A stretch of DNA of 64,000 nt from Pyxidicoccus sp. MSG2 (GCF_026626705.1 NZ_JAPNKC010000001.1:3844001-3908000), one strand, 5' to 3'; numbered from the stretch's first letter, positions 9,334 to 20,205 are shown. Numbers and translations: made by a program. The notes: generated by a model not told the origin, from the letters alone.

Positions 9334-9406
9334 GAGTATTGCCTCCTGGGGCACCTTATATCTTTTGGCATTGCATTCATGCACGCGGGCGGGAAAGCCT
9401 TCCCCC

Positions 9407-10534
9407 ATGTCCTCTGACAAGACTGACGCGGAACTCGAAAGTCCCCAGCTCGCGCGCGACGGCTTCGACGTCGCCAGCTTTCGCGACCTGCTCGCCCGGC
9501 TCAAGCGCGGGGAGCTCGCCGAGGCCGCGGCGCCCACGAGCGCGCTGCAGCCGCTCCACGAAGGCGACGTCCAGCCCCTGCCCCGCCCGGGCACGCCCGA
9601 CTACGAGAAGTACCGCGCGCGCGGTGAGGAAGCGTTCCGCAAGGGCCAGGTGGCCGCCCTCATCGTGGCCGGCGGCGCGGGCACGCGCTTCGGCGGCGCG
9701 GTGAAGGCGCTGGTTCCCGTCTACGGCGAGCGCACCTTCCTGGACATCAAGCTCGAGGAGGGACGCCGACTGGAGGCGCGCTTCGGGCGTCCGGTGCCCA
9801 TGGCGGTGATGACGTCGTACCTCACGCACGACGGCATCGAGGAGCACCTGAAGAAGACGGGGCAGACGAAGAACGTGCACCTGTTCCGCCAGCGGATGCT
9901 GCCGCGCCTGACGGCCTCGCATGAGCTGTGGCGGGACGCGGAAGGCCAGCTGTCCTTCGCGCCGTCGGGCCACGGCGACGTCTTCCGCGCCCTGCGCGAC
10001 AGCGGCGTGGGCGAGGCGCTGCGCAAGCAGGGCGTGCGGCAGGTCTACTTCTCCAACGTGGACAACCTCGCCGCCACGCTGGACCCGGCCGTCATCGGCA
10101 TGCACCTGGAGCTGGGCAAGCAGATGACGGTGGAAGTCACGCCGCGCGCCAACCCCGGCGGTGCGCTGGACGCGGGCGCCGCGCCGGTGCGGCTCAACGG
10201 CATGCTCCAGCTCGTGGAGAAGGTGGACCCGACGAAGCACGCCACCATCTCCACCAACAACATCACCTTCGATTTGGAGCCCCTGCTCGACAAGGCCATC
10301 CCCATCCCCTACCGCGTCGTCACCAAGAAGGTGGACGGCCAGTCGGTGATTCAGTTGGAGCAGGTGACGGCGGAGGCCAGCAGCCTCACCCGGACGGACG
10401 GCCAGCCGCTGCTGCCCGTGACGTTCATCGAGGTGGAGCGCGTGGACCCGGCCAACAGTCGCTTCGAGCCGGTGAAGGCCCCGGAGGACTTCCCGCGCGT
10501 GAAGGACCGCCTCCGGGCGCGGATGGGGAGCTGA
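9407..10534 (+). CDS. UTP--sugar-1-phosphate uridylyltransferase (UDPGP family)
   Basis: A 375-residue nucleotidyltransferase of the UDPGP type 1 family, which makes UDP-sugars from UTP and sugar-1-phosphates. The N-terminal GGAGTRFG loop binds the nucleotide, and [13 protein letters not shown] is the conserved active-site Asn-x-Asp-Asn region. The predicted start gives a soluble, cytoplasmic protein. Which sugar (glucose or N-acetylhexosamine) cannot be decided by eye. It ends 4 bp before the end of the convergent histidine kinase gene. Confidence 0.8.
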   Translation: MSSDKTDAELESPQLARDGFDVASFRDLLARLKRGELAEAAAPTSALQPLHEGDVQPLPRPGTPDYEKYRARGEEAFRKGQVAALIVAGGAGTRFGGAVKALVPVYGERTFLDIKLEEGRRLEARFGRPVPMAVMTSYLTHDGIEEHLKKTGQTKNVHLFRQRMLPRLTASHELWRDAEGQLSFAPSGHGDVFRALRDSGVGEALRKQGVRQVYFSNVDNLAATLDPAVIGMHLELGKQMTVEVTPRANPGGALDAGAAPVRLNGMLQLVEKVDPTKHATISTNNITFDLEPLLDKAIPIPYRVVTKKVDGQSVIQLEQVTAEASSLTRTDGQPLLPVTFIEVERVDPANSRFEPVKAPEDFPRVKDRLRARMGS

Positions 10535-10537
10535 CGC

Positions 10538-12727
10538 TCACCGGGGGAGGACCACCTCGAAGCGGCTGCCCTGTCCGGGCGTGCTGTGGACGTGGACCTC
10601 CCCACCGTGGGACTCGACAATCTGCCGGGTGATGTAGAGCCCCAGCCCGAGTCCCCCGTAGTGCCGCTCACTGACAGCGCGGCCGAAGCGCTCGAAGATG
10701 CGCGACAGGTGCTCGGGGGCGATACCGATGCCCGAGTCCTCCACGACGATTCGCACGTGGGCCTCGTCCCCGCAGAGCGACAGGTGCACGGGCTTGCCCG
10801 CGCCGTACTTCAGCGCGTTGGTGAGCAGGTTGGTCACCACCTGGTCCACCCGCAGCCGGTCCCAGCTGCCGCGCATGTCGTCCCGCGCGTGCAGCGTCAC
10901 CGGGCACCCGGCCTGGTTGGCGGGGAGCGAGAAGCGCGTCACCACGTCGCGCGCCAGCTCGGCCAGGTCCATGGGCTCGCGGTCCAGCGTCAGCCGCCCG
11001 CTGGAGATGCGGGACACGTCCAGCAGCCCATTCACCAGCGCCGACAGCTTCGTCACCTGCCGCTGCACCACGTCCAGCTGCGAGGCCACCGTCGCCGTGG
11101 GAATGGTGGGGGCGCCCTTCTGCGTCTCCCGCCGCAGCGACTGGAGGCGCAGCTGCATCGGCGTCAGCGGTGTCTTCAACTCGTGGCTGGCGATGGAGAG
11201 GAACTCGTCGCGCAGGAGCACCGACTTGCGGGCCTCGCGGTAGAGGATGGCGTTGTCCAGGAGCAGCGCGGCCCGGCGCGCGAGGTCCTGCGCGGTGACC
11301 AGGTCCGCCTGCGTGTAGCGCCGCGAGGGCTGCACCGCGAGGAAGGTGAGCGCGCCCAGCGAGCGCCCGCGCGCCAGCAGCGGGACGGACATGATGCAGT
11401 GGAAGCCCACGGCGCGCATGACCTCGTAGTGCCGCTCGCTCACCGATACCTTGCGCAGCCACGCGTCGGAGACGTCGTCCACCAGCACGGACTCGGCGCT
11501 GCGCACCACGCGCGTGGTGGGGTGATTGGAGCCGGGGGCGCCGGGCGGGAAGTCGCGCACCTCCCGGGCGAGCGCCTCGTCCGCGGTGTCCGCGTGGGCC
11601 ACCGACATGCGGTGCACGGTGCCCGAGTCGTCCACGACGTCCACGAAGCACCAGTCCGCCATTGTCGGCACGGTGAGCCAGGCGAGCGCGTCGAGCGTCG
11701 CCTTCGGGTCGAGCGAGGAGGAGGTCAGCACACGGCTCGCCTCGGACAGGAAGGCCGCTCGCTGCTCGGCCACCTCCGCCAGGGTGCGCGCCGCCTGCTC
11801 CTCGCGCAGCAGCCGCTCCAGCTTGCCCTCGGCGGCCCGCATCGGGGCGAGGTGGGTGTTGATACCCACCCACTCGCGGGCGGTGCCGTCCTCGTTCAGC
11901 AGCGGCACGCCGCGCGCGAGGGTGGGGAAGTACGAGCCGTCGCTGCGGCGCAGCCGGTACTCGCACTCGTAGTTGCCACCCATCAGGGCGGTGCGGCGCA
12001 CCACGTCCGCCACCCGGGCCTGGTCCTCCGGGTGGATGGCGGACATCCATCCCCAGCCGGAGTATTGCTCGTGCTCCTGCCCGGTGAAGTCGCCCCAGGC
12101 GGTGCACAGCCGGGTGATGGTGCCCTGCGCGTCCGCCATCCACACCACCTGCTTCGACGCGCGGACGAGCGCCTGGAAGCGCTCCTCGGACTGGTGGAAT
12201 TGCTGGCGCAGGGTCGCGTTCTCCTCGCGCAGCCGCACGGCCTCCAGCGCCATGCCCGCCAGGTCCGCCAGGCTGTTGAGCGCGGCCTCGTCCTCCGGCG
12301 TGAAGTCCCTCCCCGACTCCGCGTCGAAGACCTGGAGGGTGCCCGTGGCGCCCTGGAGGGGCACCGACAGCCAGCCCCGCGACGGGGCCGGACGGGCCTC
12401 CCAGGAAGGGAGCGGCTCGCGCCTGCCATGCTCCAGCCTGAGCCGCGTCTTCTCCGTACGGGGGAGCGGCGTGCTCGAGCCCGGGGGCGGAACCAGGTAG
12501 CCGCCCCACGCCTGGTAGGCCTTCGACAGCGACGTGGCGAACAGGGGCTGCGGCCGGCCGGCGTCAGCCCCCACCGTCACCGTGGCCTGGTGTGCCCGGA
12601 CCAGGCCGCGCGCCGTCTCCGCGAGGAGGAAGAGGGCTTCCTCGAGCGTGGGCGCGGTGGAGAGGGACCGTGGGCCCTCCCCCTCGGACGGGACCTGCGG
12701 CAAGGGCACGGCGGGTTCCATGGGCAT
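10538..12727 (-). CDS. Soluble multi-sensor histidine kinase (GAF-PAS-GAF-HisKA-HATPase)
   Basis: A 729-residue hybrid sensor. It has an N-terminal GAF-like domain (about residues 25-180), a coiled segment, a PAS domain (about 200-320, with VVWMADAQG), a second GAF domain (about 345-490), then HisKA with IASHELKTP (His515) and an ATPase domain with the N box NLLTNALKYG and G boxes DSGIGIAPEHLSRIF and GLGLGLYI. There is no membrane segment. The frame extends to 13312 but that part overlaps the sigma factor gene on the same strand, so ATG 12727 with AAGGGGA upstream is used. It lies 115 bp downstream of the sigma factor gene and may be co-transcribed with it. Confidence 0.87.
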   Translation of the reverse strand: MPMEPAVPLPQVPSEGEGPRSLSTAPTLEEALFLLAETARGLVRAHQATVTVGADAGRPQPLFATSLSKAYQAWGGYLVPPPGSSTPLPRTEKTRLRLEHGRREPLPSWEARPAPSRGWLSVPLQGATGTLQVFDAESGRDFTPEDEAALNSLADLAGMALEAVRLREENATLRQQFHQSEERFQALVRASKQVVWMADAQGTITRLCTAWGDFTGQEHEQYSGWGWMSAIHPEDQARVADVVRRTALMGGNYECEYRLRRSDGSYFPTLARGVPLLNEDGTAREWVGINTHLAPMRAAEGKLERLLREEQAARTLAEVAEQRAAFLSEASRVLTSSSLDPKATLDALAWLTVPTMADWCFVDVVDDSGTVHRMSVAHADTADEALAREVRDFPPGAPGSNHPTTRVVRSAESVLVDDVSDAWLRKVSVSERHYEVMRAVGFHCIMSVPLLARGRSLGALTFLAVQPSRRYTQADLVTAQDLARRAALLLDNAILYREARKSVLLRDEFLSIASHELKTPLTPMQLRLQSLRRETQKGAPTIPTATVASQLDVVQRQVTKLSALVNGLLDVSRISSGRLTLDREPMDLAELARDVVTRFSLPANQAGCPVTLHARDDMRGSWDRLRVDQVVTNLLTNALKYGAGKPVHLSLCGDEAHVRIVVEDSGIGIAPEHLSRIFERFGRAVSERHYGGLGLGLYITRQIVESHGGEVHVHSTPGQGSRFEVVLPR

Positions 12728-12842
12728 GGTGAACGAATCCCCTTGAGCCAGAACCCCTACGGGACACGTCCACCTCCGCCGGGGCCGCCCCGGGCACGGG
12801 ACGGCCGCACACCAACCGGGCAGGCGCGCGGAGACCGCGGAC

Positions 12843-13730
12843 TCAGCGCGTGTCGAGGACCCCCAGGTCGAGCTCGCGAAGACTCGCCGGCTCGGCGACC
12901 ACGTCAATCTGTACGACCTTCCCGTGCAGGAGCGTGAAGCGCAGGGCGAGGAGCAGCCGCCCGCGCGGAGCCACGACGATGCCCACCGCCCCATCCACGA
13001 GCGCGGGCCGTGCGGAGACGGCGCCGCGCGAGACGTTGAGCGCCAGCGTGGCCGCGGTCCGTGCACCGCGAAGGTCCGTCGGTACACCCGGGGGCACGGA
13101 GGCGCTGTCGGCGCGGAGCACGACGTCCGGGTCCAACACCGCGAGCAGCGCGTCCAGGTCCCCGGCGCGCAGGGCCGCGAGGAAGGCGTGGACGGCGGCG
13201 CGCTGAGGGGCGAGCTCGGCCTCGGGAATCGCGGCGGCGCCCTGCACGCGTCGTCGCGCGCGGCTCGCGAGCTGCCGGGTGGCGGCCGGGGCGCGCCCGA
13301 CGATGGGGGCAATCTCCTCGAAGGGCATGGAGAAGAGGTCGTGCAGCACGAAGGCGACGCGCTCGGCGGGCCCCAGGGTGTCGAGGACCACGAGCAGCGC
13401 GAGGCCCACGGAGTCCGCCATCAGCGCCTCCTGCTCGGGGGAGGCTCCGCCCTCGCGGTCGAGGAGGGGCTCAGGCAGGTGCACGCCCTGGGGCTCCTCG
13501 CGCCGTGCCTCGCGGGCGCGCAGCAGGTCCATGCACACCCGAGAGACGACGGTGGTCAGCCAGCCCCCGAGGTTCTCCACGCCGCTCGTGTCGGCGCGGC
13601 TGAGCCGGAACCAGGACTCCTGGACGGCGTCCTCCGCCTCGCCCAGCGAACCAAGCATCCGGTAGGCCACCCCGCGCAGGTGGGCCCGGTGTGCCTCGAA
13701 TCGCTCCGCCAACCCCTTTTGTTCGTGCAT
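12843..13730 (-). CDS. ECF sigma factor of the ECF41 type with SnoaL-like C-terminal domain
   Basis: A 295-residue extracytoplasmic-function sigma factor. Region 2 spans about residues 10-80 (YRMLGSLGEAEDAVQESW), region 4 about 110-170 (LGPAERVAFVLHDLFSMP, then a helix-turn-helix). The extra 120 residues at the C-terminus (HAFLAALRAGDLDALLAVL onward) look like the SnoaL/NTF2-like domain that marks the ECF41 group, where it acts as a built-in regulator in place of a separate anti-sigma factor. ECF41 genes are known to sit beside carboxymuconolactone decarboxylase, oxidoreductase or epimerase genes; here such a gene is directly divergent. ATG 13730 is the first Met and gives the usual N-terminus. 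Confidence 0.88.
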   Translation of the reverse strand: MHEQKGLAERFEAHRAHLRGVAYRMLGSLGEAEDAVQESWFRLSRADTSGVENLGGWLTTVVSRVCMDLLRAREARREEPQGVHLPEPLLDREGGASPEQEALMADSVGLALLVVLDTLGPAERVAFVLHDLFSMPFEEIAPIVGRAPAATRQLASRARRRVQGAAAIPEAELAPQRAAVHAFLAALRAGDLDALLAVLDPDVVLRADSASVPPGVPTDLRGARTAATLALNVSRGAVSARPALVDGAVGIVVAPRGRLLLALRFTLLHGKVVQIDVVAEPASLRELDLGVLDTR

Positions 13731-13731
13731 C

Positions 13732-13758
13732 GGTCACATCTCCTTTTCGCGATTCGTC
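13732..13758 (+). promoter_or_regulatory. Candidate ECF41 promoter
   Basis: GGTCACA (13732-13738), a 16-bp spacer, then CGTC (13755-13758). The published ECF41 consensus as I recall it is TGTCACA, about 16 bp, CGTC, so this differs at one base. It lies upstream of the decarboxylase-family gene and beside the divergent sigma factor gene, exactly where an autoregulated ECF41 target promoter is expected. Confidence 0.6.
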
Positions 13759-13797
13759 ATCCCCGTGAAAGCCCGATGAACCCCGAAGGAGATGGCC

Positions 13798-14253
13798 ATG
13801 CAAGCACGAATGAAGAACCCCGCGATGCTCCACCCCGAGGCCCTACAGGCGCTGATGGCACTGGCGAAGGCCTTGAAGCAGGGCGGCGTGCCCGCACACA
13901 CGCTCGAGCTCGTCCACCTGCGCGCCAGTCAAATCAACGGCTGCGCCTTCTGCGTGGACCTGGGCGTGCGCGAAGCCCGCAAGGCGGGCGAGACGGATGA
14001 GCGCCTCTTCGCGGTGGCGACGTGGAGGGAGTCGCCGCACTTCAACGACGCCGAGCGCGCGGCACTGGCGTTCGCCGAATCCGCCACCCGGCTCAGTGAC
14101 CGCCCGGACCCGGTGCCCGACGACGTCTGGAAGGAGGCCGCGCGATACTACGAGGAGCCCGCGCTCGCGCAGCTCGTCATGTACGTCGCCATGACCAACA
14201 TGTGGAACCGCCTCAACGTCCCGACGCGGCAGGTGGCGGGCTCGGGCTGGTGA
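13798..14253 (+). CDS. Carboxymuconolactone decarboxylase (AhpD-like) family protein, ECF41 target
   Basis: A 151-residue all-helical protein of the CMD/AhpD family. The redox motif is visible as NGCAFCVDLGVREARKAG (the CxxC pair with the downstream acidic/His context of peroxidase-like members). ATG 13798 is preferred over ATG 13792 because the ribosome-binding site AAGGAG (13786-13791) directly abuts 13792 but stands 6 nt before 13798. The candidate ECF41 promoter lies 40-65 bp upstream. It overlaps the 3' end of the large convergent kinase gene by 41 bp. A role in peroxide or alkyl-hydroperoxide handling is plausible from the family, not shown. Confidence 0.85.
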   Translation: MQARMKNPAMLHPEALQALMALAKALKQGGVPAHTLELVHLRASQINGCAFCVDLGVREARKAGETDERLFAVATWRESPHFNDAERAALAFAESATRLSDRPDPVPDDVWKEAARYYEEPALAQLVMYVAMTNMWNRLNVPTRQVAGSGW

Positions 14254-17200
14254 GCGGCAGCTCCACCGTGAAGGTCGCCCCCTGCCCCGGCGTGCTGTCC
14301 ACGAGGATGCGGCCGCCAAGCCCGCGCACCACCTCGCGCGAAATCCACAGCCCCAGCCCGAAGCCCCCGTAGTTCTCAGACACCGCGCGCTCGAACTTCT
14401 CGAAGATGCGGGGCTGGTCCTCGGGGGCAATGCCCATGCCCTCGTCGCGCACCACCAGTCGCGCATGCTCTCCGTGTTTCCGGATGGAAACGTGGATGGG
14501 CTTGCCGGGCCCGTACTTCATGGCGTTGCCCAGCAGGTTGTCGAGCACCTGTTCCAGGCGCAGTCCATCCCAGCACCCGACCACCGGCTCGGGTGCCTCC
14601 AGCGTGGATTCGCACTTCGCGCGCACGAGCTCGTCCTTCCACCGGTCCACCGCCTCCACCGTGAGCGCGGCCAGGTCCACCGGCTCCCGGCGCACCGGCA
14701 GCCGGCCTTCGGACATGCGGGACACGTCGAACAGGTCCTCCACCAGCTTCGCCAGCCGCTGCAGGCGCGTGTTGGCCGTCTCCAGCTTCGTCACCCAGGA
14801 CTCCAGACCCGCGGCCCGGGCCGGGTTTCGCAGCGCGCCCAGCAGCCCCTGCATGTAGAGGCGCATGGGCGTGAAGGGCGTGCGCAATTCATGCGAGGCC
14901 ACGGCGAGGAACTCGTCGCGCTTGCGCAGCGCGGCCTGGGCCTGCTGGTACAGCCGTTCCCGCTCCTCGGAGAGGGCATTCACTTCGGCGAAGCCCCGCG
15001 CGTTCTCCAACGCGGCGCCAGCCAGCGTGGCGATGTACTCCGCGATGCGCAGCTCCTCCGGCCCGAAGGCTCCCGCCAGCTTGTGGTTGGTGACGCGGAA
15101 GACGGCCGCGACTTCACCGCGCACCAGGATGGGGGCGCACAGCACCGAGCGTGCCTCCACGCAGCCCGCGCGCTCGAGCTCCTCCGTGGAGGGAACGAAG
15201 GGACGCCGCTGCTCCAGCGCGCGGCGCATGAAGGGGCCGAGCCTGTCATCGGACAGGGCGGGAACGAACGACCCCTCCGGAGTGACTTCGACGAGCACCG
15301 GGTCCTCGCCGCGCAGCAAGCCCGACACGGCCTCGCACACGGCCAAGCACACCGCCCCCCGCGTCAGCGCCGAGGCGATGGCGCGCCCTGCGGCCAGGAT
15401 GCGGGGGAATCGGTCCACCAGGGACAGGCTCGCCGGGACTTCCTCGACGGTTGCGGGCTCCAGCGCCGCGCGCATCGGCCGCATCGCCTCTTCGCCAGCG
15501 GCGGCATCCCCGGCTGCCTCGGGCCACCCCACGGCCGCGCCCACCTGGGCGCGGGCCAGCAGAGTGCGGGCCCGCTCGTAGCGCATGTCCAGGCGCTCGG
15601 CGATGGCGAGGCTCCGGCCGAAGTACCGGCGCGCCCGGGCATTGCGTCCTTCCATCGCGGCCATCAGCCCCAGCTCACGGAAGATGCTCGCGAGGTTGTT
15701 CCGGAAGGGCAGCGGGTGACGGCACTCCCTCCGGGCAATGGCCCTGGCCTGGCGCAACAGCCCGGCACAGACGGAGAAGGCCCAGGGTGGCACCTGGGCG
15801 GCCTGCTCCCTGAGGGCCCTCACGAGCAGTGCCCGGAGCTCGGCCAGAAACAGGGTGACGCGAAGCTTCGAAGCCGTCGCATGTTGGAGGGCCTGTCTCA
15901 GGGCGGCCACGGCCTGCCCGGCCTGTCCCACGCGGAGGAGCCGGAGTCCCTCCGCCTGAAGAAGCTCGGCCCTGCCGAGCTCGAAGCCATACGTGGGGGC
16001 GTCACCCGCGGAACGCGCAAGCTCCGCGGCGATGGCTTCCGCTGGCAGCAGCCCTTCCGATGCGCTCGCCCAGAGCTTCAGTCCGAGGCCACACATGATG
16101 GGGTTGTCGCACGCCAGACCCTTGCGGTACCGCGCCTGACCGCGGGAGACGGCAGCCGGCAGGTCCCCCAACAGGTAGAGCCCGATGCCCAGGAAGTCAT
16201 GGGCATTGCCGGACCGCCACTCATGGACCCCACCCGTCTGCCGGCGCAATCGCGCCGCGCCAAGACCGGCCTCGACACTCTCCTGGTACCGCGCGCAGGA
16301 GAGCAGCGTGAACTGATACGCGAAGAGCGTGCCTCCATGCTCGTAGACGTCACCGAACGACTCTCGCAAGGCCAGCGCCCGATGGAAGTACGTCTTCGAC
16401 CAGGCCAGGGCCAGGACCGCGAGGAAGAGGGGCACCCGCGGAATGAATTGCACGAGCAGCGCAAGCCCGGCGCCGTGGTTCGCGTAGGCCGTTGCCAGCT
16501 CCGAACCGGGGGCGTACTGCCCGGCGGTGTTCAGTCCACGCAGGTGGGCCCACAAGGCGGTGGCCAGCGGCCGGACCCGGGCCCAATACGTCTGTGAGAG
16601 CCTCGCGAGCAGGTGTGCCGTGAGCAGCGCCTCCCCCTCCAGGGAGGGCGAGCGGTGGACCCACCTCTTCAGCCGGGGGATTCGCAACACGTGGATGAGC
16701 AGCTCCCAGAGCAGGAACACGGTACGGGACGCGAGGCTGCGTGGAACCCACCGTCCAAGGATCCGGAGCGCGGACTCCATCCGGTCCGCGGCGTCCTCTC
16801 CTTCGAACCGGCCGAACAAGACTTCTCCCCGCCGTCCCTCCAGTCGGGCCCGGTCCAGGCGCGTCGTGGCGAAGGCTTGCGCCCGTGCATAGGTCGGCTC
16901 GGCCCCCGGGCATCCCCGGATGCGCAGGACGTCCCCCAGTCCTTCCAGGATGCGCATCCGCGTCGCGTCGTCCGCGTCCACCGCCCCGCGGTCGGCCAGC
17001 CGGTAGTAGCGCTCGGCGACATCCAGTGTGTACCTGCGCCGGGCCTCTTCCGCTGACTTCAAGGCATGGGGCCACGCACGCTCCGGAGCTCCCGCCTCGT
17101 CGAAGTGCCACGCCAGCTCGAAGCTCCGCTCGGGAGCCCTGCGCTCCAGCTCCATCGCGGCCGCGAGGTGCAGCGCCCGCTGCTCCTCCGCCGGGAGTTG

Positions 17201-19237
17201 CTCCAGCAGGGTCTCCCGGATGAGGTCGTGCGCGAAGGTGTACTGGCCCCGGGGCAGCTCCGCCCAGACGAGGCTGCGCCGCCGGGGCTCCTCCAGCAGG
17301 GCGATGGCCCGCTCCCGGTCCTGCTTCACGAGGACCGCCACCTGGTGCACCTCGAACTCCCTGCCGAGCACGGCCCCCGCGGCCAGCAGGGAGCGCGACT
17401 CCTCCGGCAGGTGCGCCAGACAGTTCAGCAGCAACGAGGCGGCCCTCAGTGAGGAGCGCACCTCCGCGAGCCGCTCCGGCACCACGTGCCATCCGGAGGC
17501 CACGGGCTCCATGGCCCCGCTCTCGACGAGCCCTCGCACCAGCGCGGCGGCCATGAAGGGGTTGCCTTCGGAAATCCTGACGACGACCTCCAGCGCCGCG
17601 TCGGGCAGACGCCCCGCCATGGACTCCGCCAGGTCCCGCAGGTCCGGCGCGGTGAGCGGCGGCAAGGAGAGGTGGAGCATGGGAGCCCTGCGGCGGAGCA
17701 GGTGTCCCTCGGGCACCGCTTCCGTCCGGAAGGCCGCCACCACGGTGACGAACTGGCGGGCTTGCGGTGCATCCTTGGAGGGCGTCCCCAGCGCGGCGAG
17801 CAGCTTGAGGGTCAGCTCATCCGACCACTGGCAGTCATCCAGCAGCACGAGGGCCGGAGTCTCCGCGTCCCCCAGCACCCTGACCACTGCGGCGAGCGCC
17901 CGCACCATGCGGGCTTCTCCCAGGCTCTCCGGCCCTTCGACCTGACATTCGGCGGCAGGCATCTTCAACATCTGTTCGAGCTTGTGAGAGTCGGCACAGA
18001 GTGCACCGAGGGTTCCCCCACCCGCTCGCAGTGCCTCGGCCAAGGCGGGGGAGCGCTCCACGGCCGAAGCCAGGTCTTGCAGGACGCCCAGCAGCGCCTG
18101 CAGCGGCTGCGGAGCCGCGTGGTTCATGGCCTGGCCACGGAAGACCCGTGCTCCATGCGCCAGGGCCCGCCGCTCCAGCTCATCCAGCAGCATCGTCTTG
18201 CCTCCACCCGACACGCCCTCCACGAGGACGAGTCCCCCTTCCCCCCGCGCCGTTGCTTCCCGCGCGCGCTCCAGCGCCGTCAGCTCCTGGGCCCGACCGA
18301 CGAAAGCGGGCTCGATGATTCGGGGGTGACGGTCGGTCCTGCCCACCACCACGGCCGGGTCCGCGAGGCCGCGCGCCAGCTCCACGGCAATCTCTTCGAG
18401 GTCTCGGAGCGCAGCCTCCGCCGACTGGTAGCGCTCGCGCGGCTCCTCGCACAGCAGATGCTGAACCACCTGCTCCAGTGCGCGAGGAACAGGCAGCCCC
18501 CGGGCGCGCAGCTCCGGGACGGTGCTGAGGTGCTGCTGGAGGAGCTCTCCCAGCGTCTTCCCCGGAAACGGGAGCGTCCCGGCGAGGCACTCGAAGAGCA
18601 TCAACCCCACGGCGTAGAGGTCGGAGGCCGGGCCTGGCTCGGCGGCCATGAGGCCCAACTGCTCGGGAGCGAGGTACTGGATGGCGGGAAGGGGGAGCGC
18701 CAGGAGGGACGCTTCCCGGAAGTCCTCCAGCGCGAGCCCGAAGTCGATGAGCGCCGCCTCCTGGAACGTCCCTTCCGAGGCGATGACGACGTTGGAGGGC
18801 TTGAGGTGGCGATGAAGCACCCGCTGGGCATGGGCCTCGTGCAGCACTCGCAGGAGGCCCTGCCCCAGCATGAGGGTTTCGTGGAGCGCGAGCGGACCCC
18901 GCGCCAGCCGCTCAGCCAGCGTTCCGGACGAAGCGTCGGGGCGCACACGGAGCAGCGACTCGCCTTCCACCCCGCTGTGCAGGGGAGGCGAGAGCCAGGG
19001 GCTGCGCAGCTCGCGCAGGACGTCGTCGTCTCGCGACATGCGATCGAAGGCCCCCACCTTGAGCGCGTGAAGGGGCGCCGTCTTCATCACCACCGCGGCG
19101 CCCGTGGCGAGGTCCGTCCCCTGCCACGTCTGGAGCGCGCCCTGTTGGTGAAGACACTGCTGCTTCAGGAATCGCTCATCCCCCCGCGGGGAGGAGCAGT
19201 CCTCGGTGGCACGGTTCCGTTCGCCGGTCATACGCAT
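14213..19237 (-). CDS. Giant fusion: Ser/Thr kinase-like domain, AAA ATPase, TPR-like region, GAF, histidine kinase
   Basis: A 1674-residue cytoplasmic sensor. Residues 30-290 are a Ser/Thr kinase fold with the lysine in VVMKTAP and DFG at Asp165, but the catalytic loop reads HRHLKPSN: His144 replaces the catalytic Asp. An ATPase module follows with P loop GVSGGGKT (Lys347) and a signal-transduction ATPase pattern, then a long helical TPR-like region (about 700-1230), a GAF domain (about 1240-1400), HisKA with VASHELRTP (His1449) and a HATPase domain ending in GLGLWIS. Fusions of this order are known as multi-domain sensor kinases in cyanobacteria and myxobacteria. ATG 19237 follows GGAGG at 8 nt. 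The NmrA-like gene lies 80 bp upstream on the same strand. Confidence 0.87.
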   Translation of the reverse strand: MRMTGERNRATEDCSSPRGDERFLKQQCLHQQGALQTWQGTDLATGAAVVMKTAPLHALKVGAFDRMSRDDDVLRELRSPWLSPPLHSGVEGESLLRVRPDASSGTLAERLARGPLALHETLMLGQGLLRVLHEAHAQRVLHRHLKPSNVVIASEGTFQEAALIDFGLALEDFREASLLALPLPAIQYLAPEQLGLMAAEPGPASDLYAVGLMLFECLAGTLPFPGKTLGELLQQHLSTVPELRARGLPVPRALEQVVQHLLCEEPRERYQSAEAALRDLEEIAVELARGLADPAVVVGRTDRHPRIIEPAFVGRAQELTALERAREATARGEGGLVLVEGVSGGGKTMLLDELERRALAHGARVFRGQAMNHAAPQPLQALLGVLQDLASAVERSPALAEALRAGGGTLGALCADSHKLEQMLKMPAAECQVEGPESLGEARMVRALAAVVRVLGDAETPALVLLDDCQWSDELTLKLLAALGTPSKDAPQARQFVTVVAAFRTEAVPEGHLLRRRAPMLHLSLPPLTAPDLRDLAESMAGRLPDAALEVVVRISEGNPFMAAALVRGLVESGAMEPVASGWHVVPERLAEVRSSLRAASLLLNCLAHLPEESRSLLAAGAVLGREFEVHQVAVLVKQDRERAIALLEEPRRRSLVWAELPRGQYTFAHDLIRETLLEQLPAEEQRALHLAAAMELERRAPERSFELAWHFDEAGAPERAWPHALKSAEEARRRYTLDVAERYYRLADRGAVDADDATRMRILEGLGDVLRIRGCPGAEPTYARAQAFATTRLDRARLEGRRGEVLFGRFEGEDAADRMESALRILGRWVPRSLASRTVFLLWELLIHVLRIPRLKRWVHRSPSLEGEALLTAHLLARLSQTYWARVRPLATALWAHLRGLNTAGQYAPGSELATAYANHGAGLALLVQFIPRVPLFLAVLALAWSKTYFHRALALRESFGDVYEHGGTLFAYQFTLLSCARYQESVEAGLGAARLRRQTGGVHEWRSGNAHDFLGIGLYLLGDLPAAVSRGQARYRKGLACDNPIMCGLGLKLWASASEGLLPAEAIAAELARSAGDAPTYGFELGRAELLQAEGLRLLRVGQAGQAVAALRQALQHATASKLRVTLFLAELRALLVRALREQAAQVPPWAFSVCAGLLRQARAIARRECRHPLPFRNNLASIFRELGLMAAMEGRNARARRYFGRSLAIAERLDMRYERARTLLARAQVGAAVGWPEAAGDAAAGEEAMRPMRAALEPATVEEVPASLSLVDRFPRILAAGRAIASALTRGAVCLAVCEAVSGLLRGEDPVLVEVTPEGSFVPALSDDRLGPFMRRALEQRRPFVPSTEELERAGCVEARSVLCAPILVRGEVAAVFRVTNHKLAGAFGPEELRIAEYIATLAGAALENARGFAEVNALSEERERLYQQAQAALRKRDEFLAVASHELRTPFTPMRLYMQGLLGALRNPARAAGLESWVTKLETANTRLQRLAKLVEDLFDVSRMSEGRLPVRREPVDLAALTVEAVDRWKDELVRAKCESTLEAPEPVVGCWDGLRLEQVLDNLLGNAMKYGPGKPIHVSIRKHGEHARLVVRDEGMGIAPEDQPRIFEKFERAVSENYGGFGLGLWISREVVRGLGGRILVDSTPGQGATFTVELPLTSPSPPPAASGR

Positions 19238-19317
19238 TGCAAGGCCTCCAGCGGTCCTCGAAGGCAGACAGCGCACGACGGGGATGTGATGCGCCCCGGA
19301 GAAGGACCTCCGGCCAG

Positions 19318-20205
19318 CTATGCGCCCGGAGTGCCGAGGAGCGCTGCCCGGTGCGCGCGCACCCAGGACTCGAAGGAGCGCCAGCCAACCTCGGGAAACT
19401 CCCGGCGCAGTCCGGCGACGTCCGCGCTGAAGCCCGTGCGGGCCATCCACGCGAGGGTGGCCGCGACGTTCTGTCCCAGCTCGCCCTGCGCCGGAAAGGA
19501 GGCCAGGGGCAGCTCGACGGGGTGGATGGGCCTGCCCAGCACGCGGGAGAGAATCGCGGCGGCCTGGGTGCCATCGAGCGCGTCGCCCGCGAGGTCGACC
19601 CTGCGCCCGAGGAACGACTCGCGCCGCTCGAAGGCGAGCACGCAGAAGCGTCCGATGTCCTCCACGGCGATGTACTGGACGCGCCGCTCCACCGGCATCC
19701 AGCGGGAGAACGTGCTGGCACCCAGCGCGGACACGCTGAAGGGCGTGAGGAGGTTCTCCAGGAAGTACGCAGGCGCGACGATGGTGAAGGGCACGCCGGA
19801 GCGCGCCAGGTGCTCCTCGACGCGGCGCTTGCTCTCGAAGCTGGGGATGCCGGTGCCCCGGTCGGCATTGCACGCGGAGGTGAGCACGAAGTGCGCGACC
19901 CTGACCTCGCGCGCCGCATCGACGAGCGCCAGACCCTTCATGGCCTCGGCGGCGATGCCGTCGAAGGGCGTGGTGACGCCGAAGACGGCATCCACGCCCG
20001 CCGTGGCGCGCACCAGGGACGCGAAGTCCTCGAAGCGGCCCGGGACGAGCACCGCCCCGAGGCGCTCGAGCTCACGGGCGGCCGGCGCCTCCGGGAAACG
20101 GACGAGCGCGCGGACCCGATGGCCCCGCTCCAGCAGGCAGCGAGCCACGGCGCCGCCCTGCTGTCCCGTGGCCCCTGTCACGAGCACCTTGCGTGGTACC
20201 GACAT
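19318..20205 (-). CDS. NmrA-like NAD(P)-binding protein
   Basis: A 295-residue atypical SDR. The N-terminal VLVTGATGQQGGAVAR is the NmrA/quinone-oxidoreductase type GxxGxxG cofactor motif; the protein continues with FVLTSACN and a C-terminal substrate region, and lacks the classical YxxxK in the usual place, as NmrA relatives do. It may act as a redox sensor or an NAD(P)H-dependent reductase. GGGAGG precedes ATG 20205. It is upstream of, and probably co-transcribed with, the giant kinase. Oxidoreductase/epimerase genes are common partners of ECF41 sigma factors, but no clean ECF41 promoter is seen before this gene. Confidence 0.75.
   Translation of the reverse strand: MSVPRKVLVTGATGQQGGAVARCLLERGHRVRALVRFPEAPAARELERLGAVLVPGRFEDFASLVRATAGVDAVFGVTTPFDGIAAEAMKGLALVDAAREVRVAHFVLTSACNADRGTGIPSFESKRRVEEHLARSGVPFTIVAPAYFLENLLTPFSVSALGASTFSRWMPVERRVQYIAVEDIGRFCVLAFERRESFLGRRVDLAGDALDGTQAAAILSRVLGRPIHPVELPLASFPAQGELGQNVAATLAWMARTGFSADVAGLRREFPEVGWRSFESWVRAHRAALLGTPGA

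Noticed and set aside
9361..9383. Sigma-54 promoter before the UDP-sugar pyrophosphorylase gene
   Set aside because: TGGCATTGCATTCATGC has GG and GC but two bases too far apart for the -24/-12 spacing.
10538..13312. A 924-codon open frame for the GAF/PAS histidine kinase
   Set aside because: The first 195 codons overlap the ECF sigma factor gene on the same strand in another frame and read as Arg/Ser/Pro-rich shadow; the ribosome-binding site supports ATG 12727.
14213..19873. An 1886-codon open frame for the giant kinase
   Set aside because: The extra 212 codons overlap the NmrA-like gene on the same strand; GGAGG supports ATG 19237.
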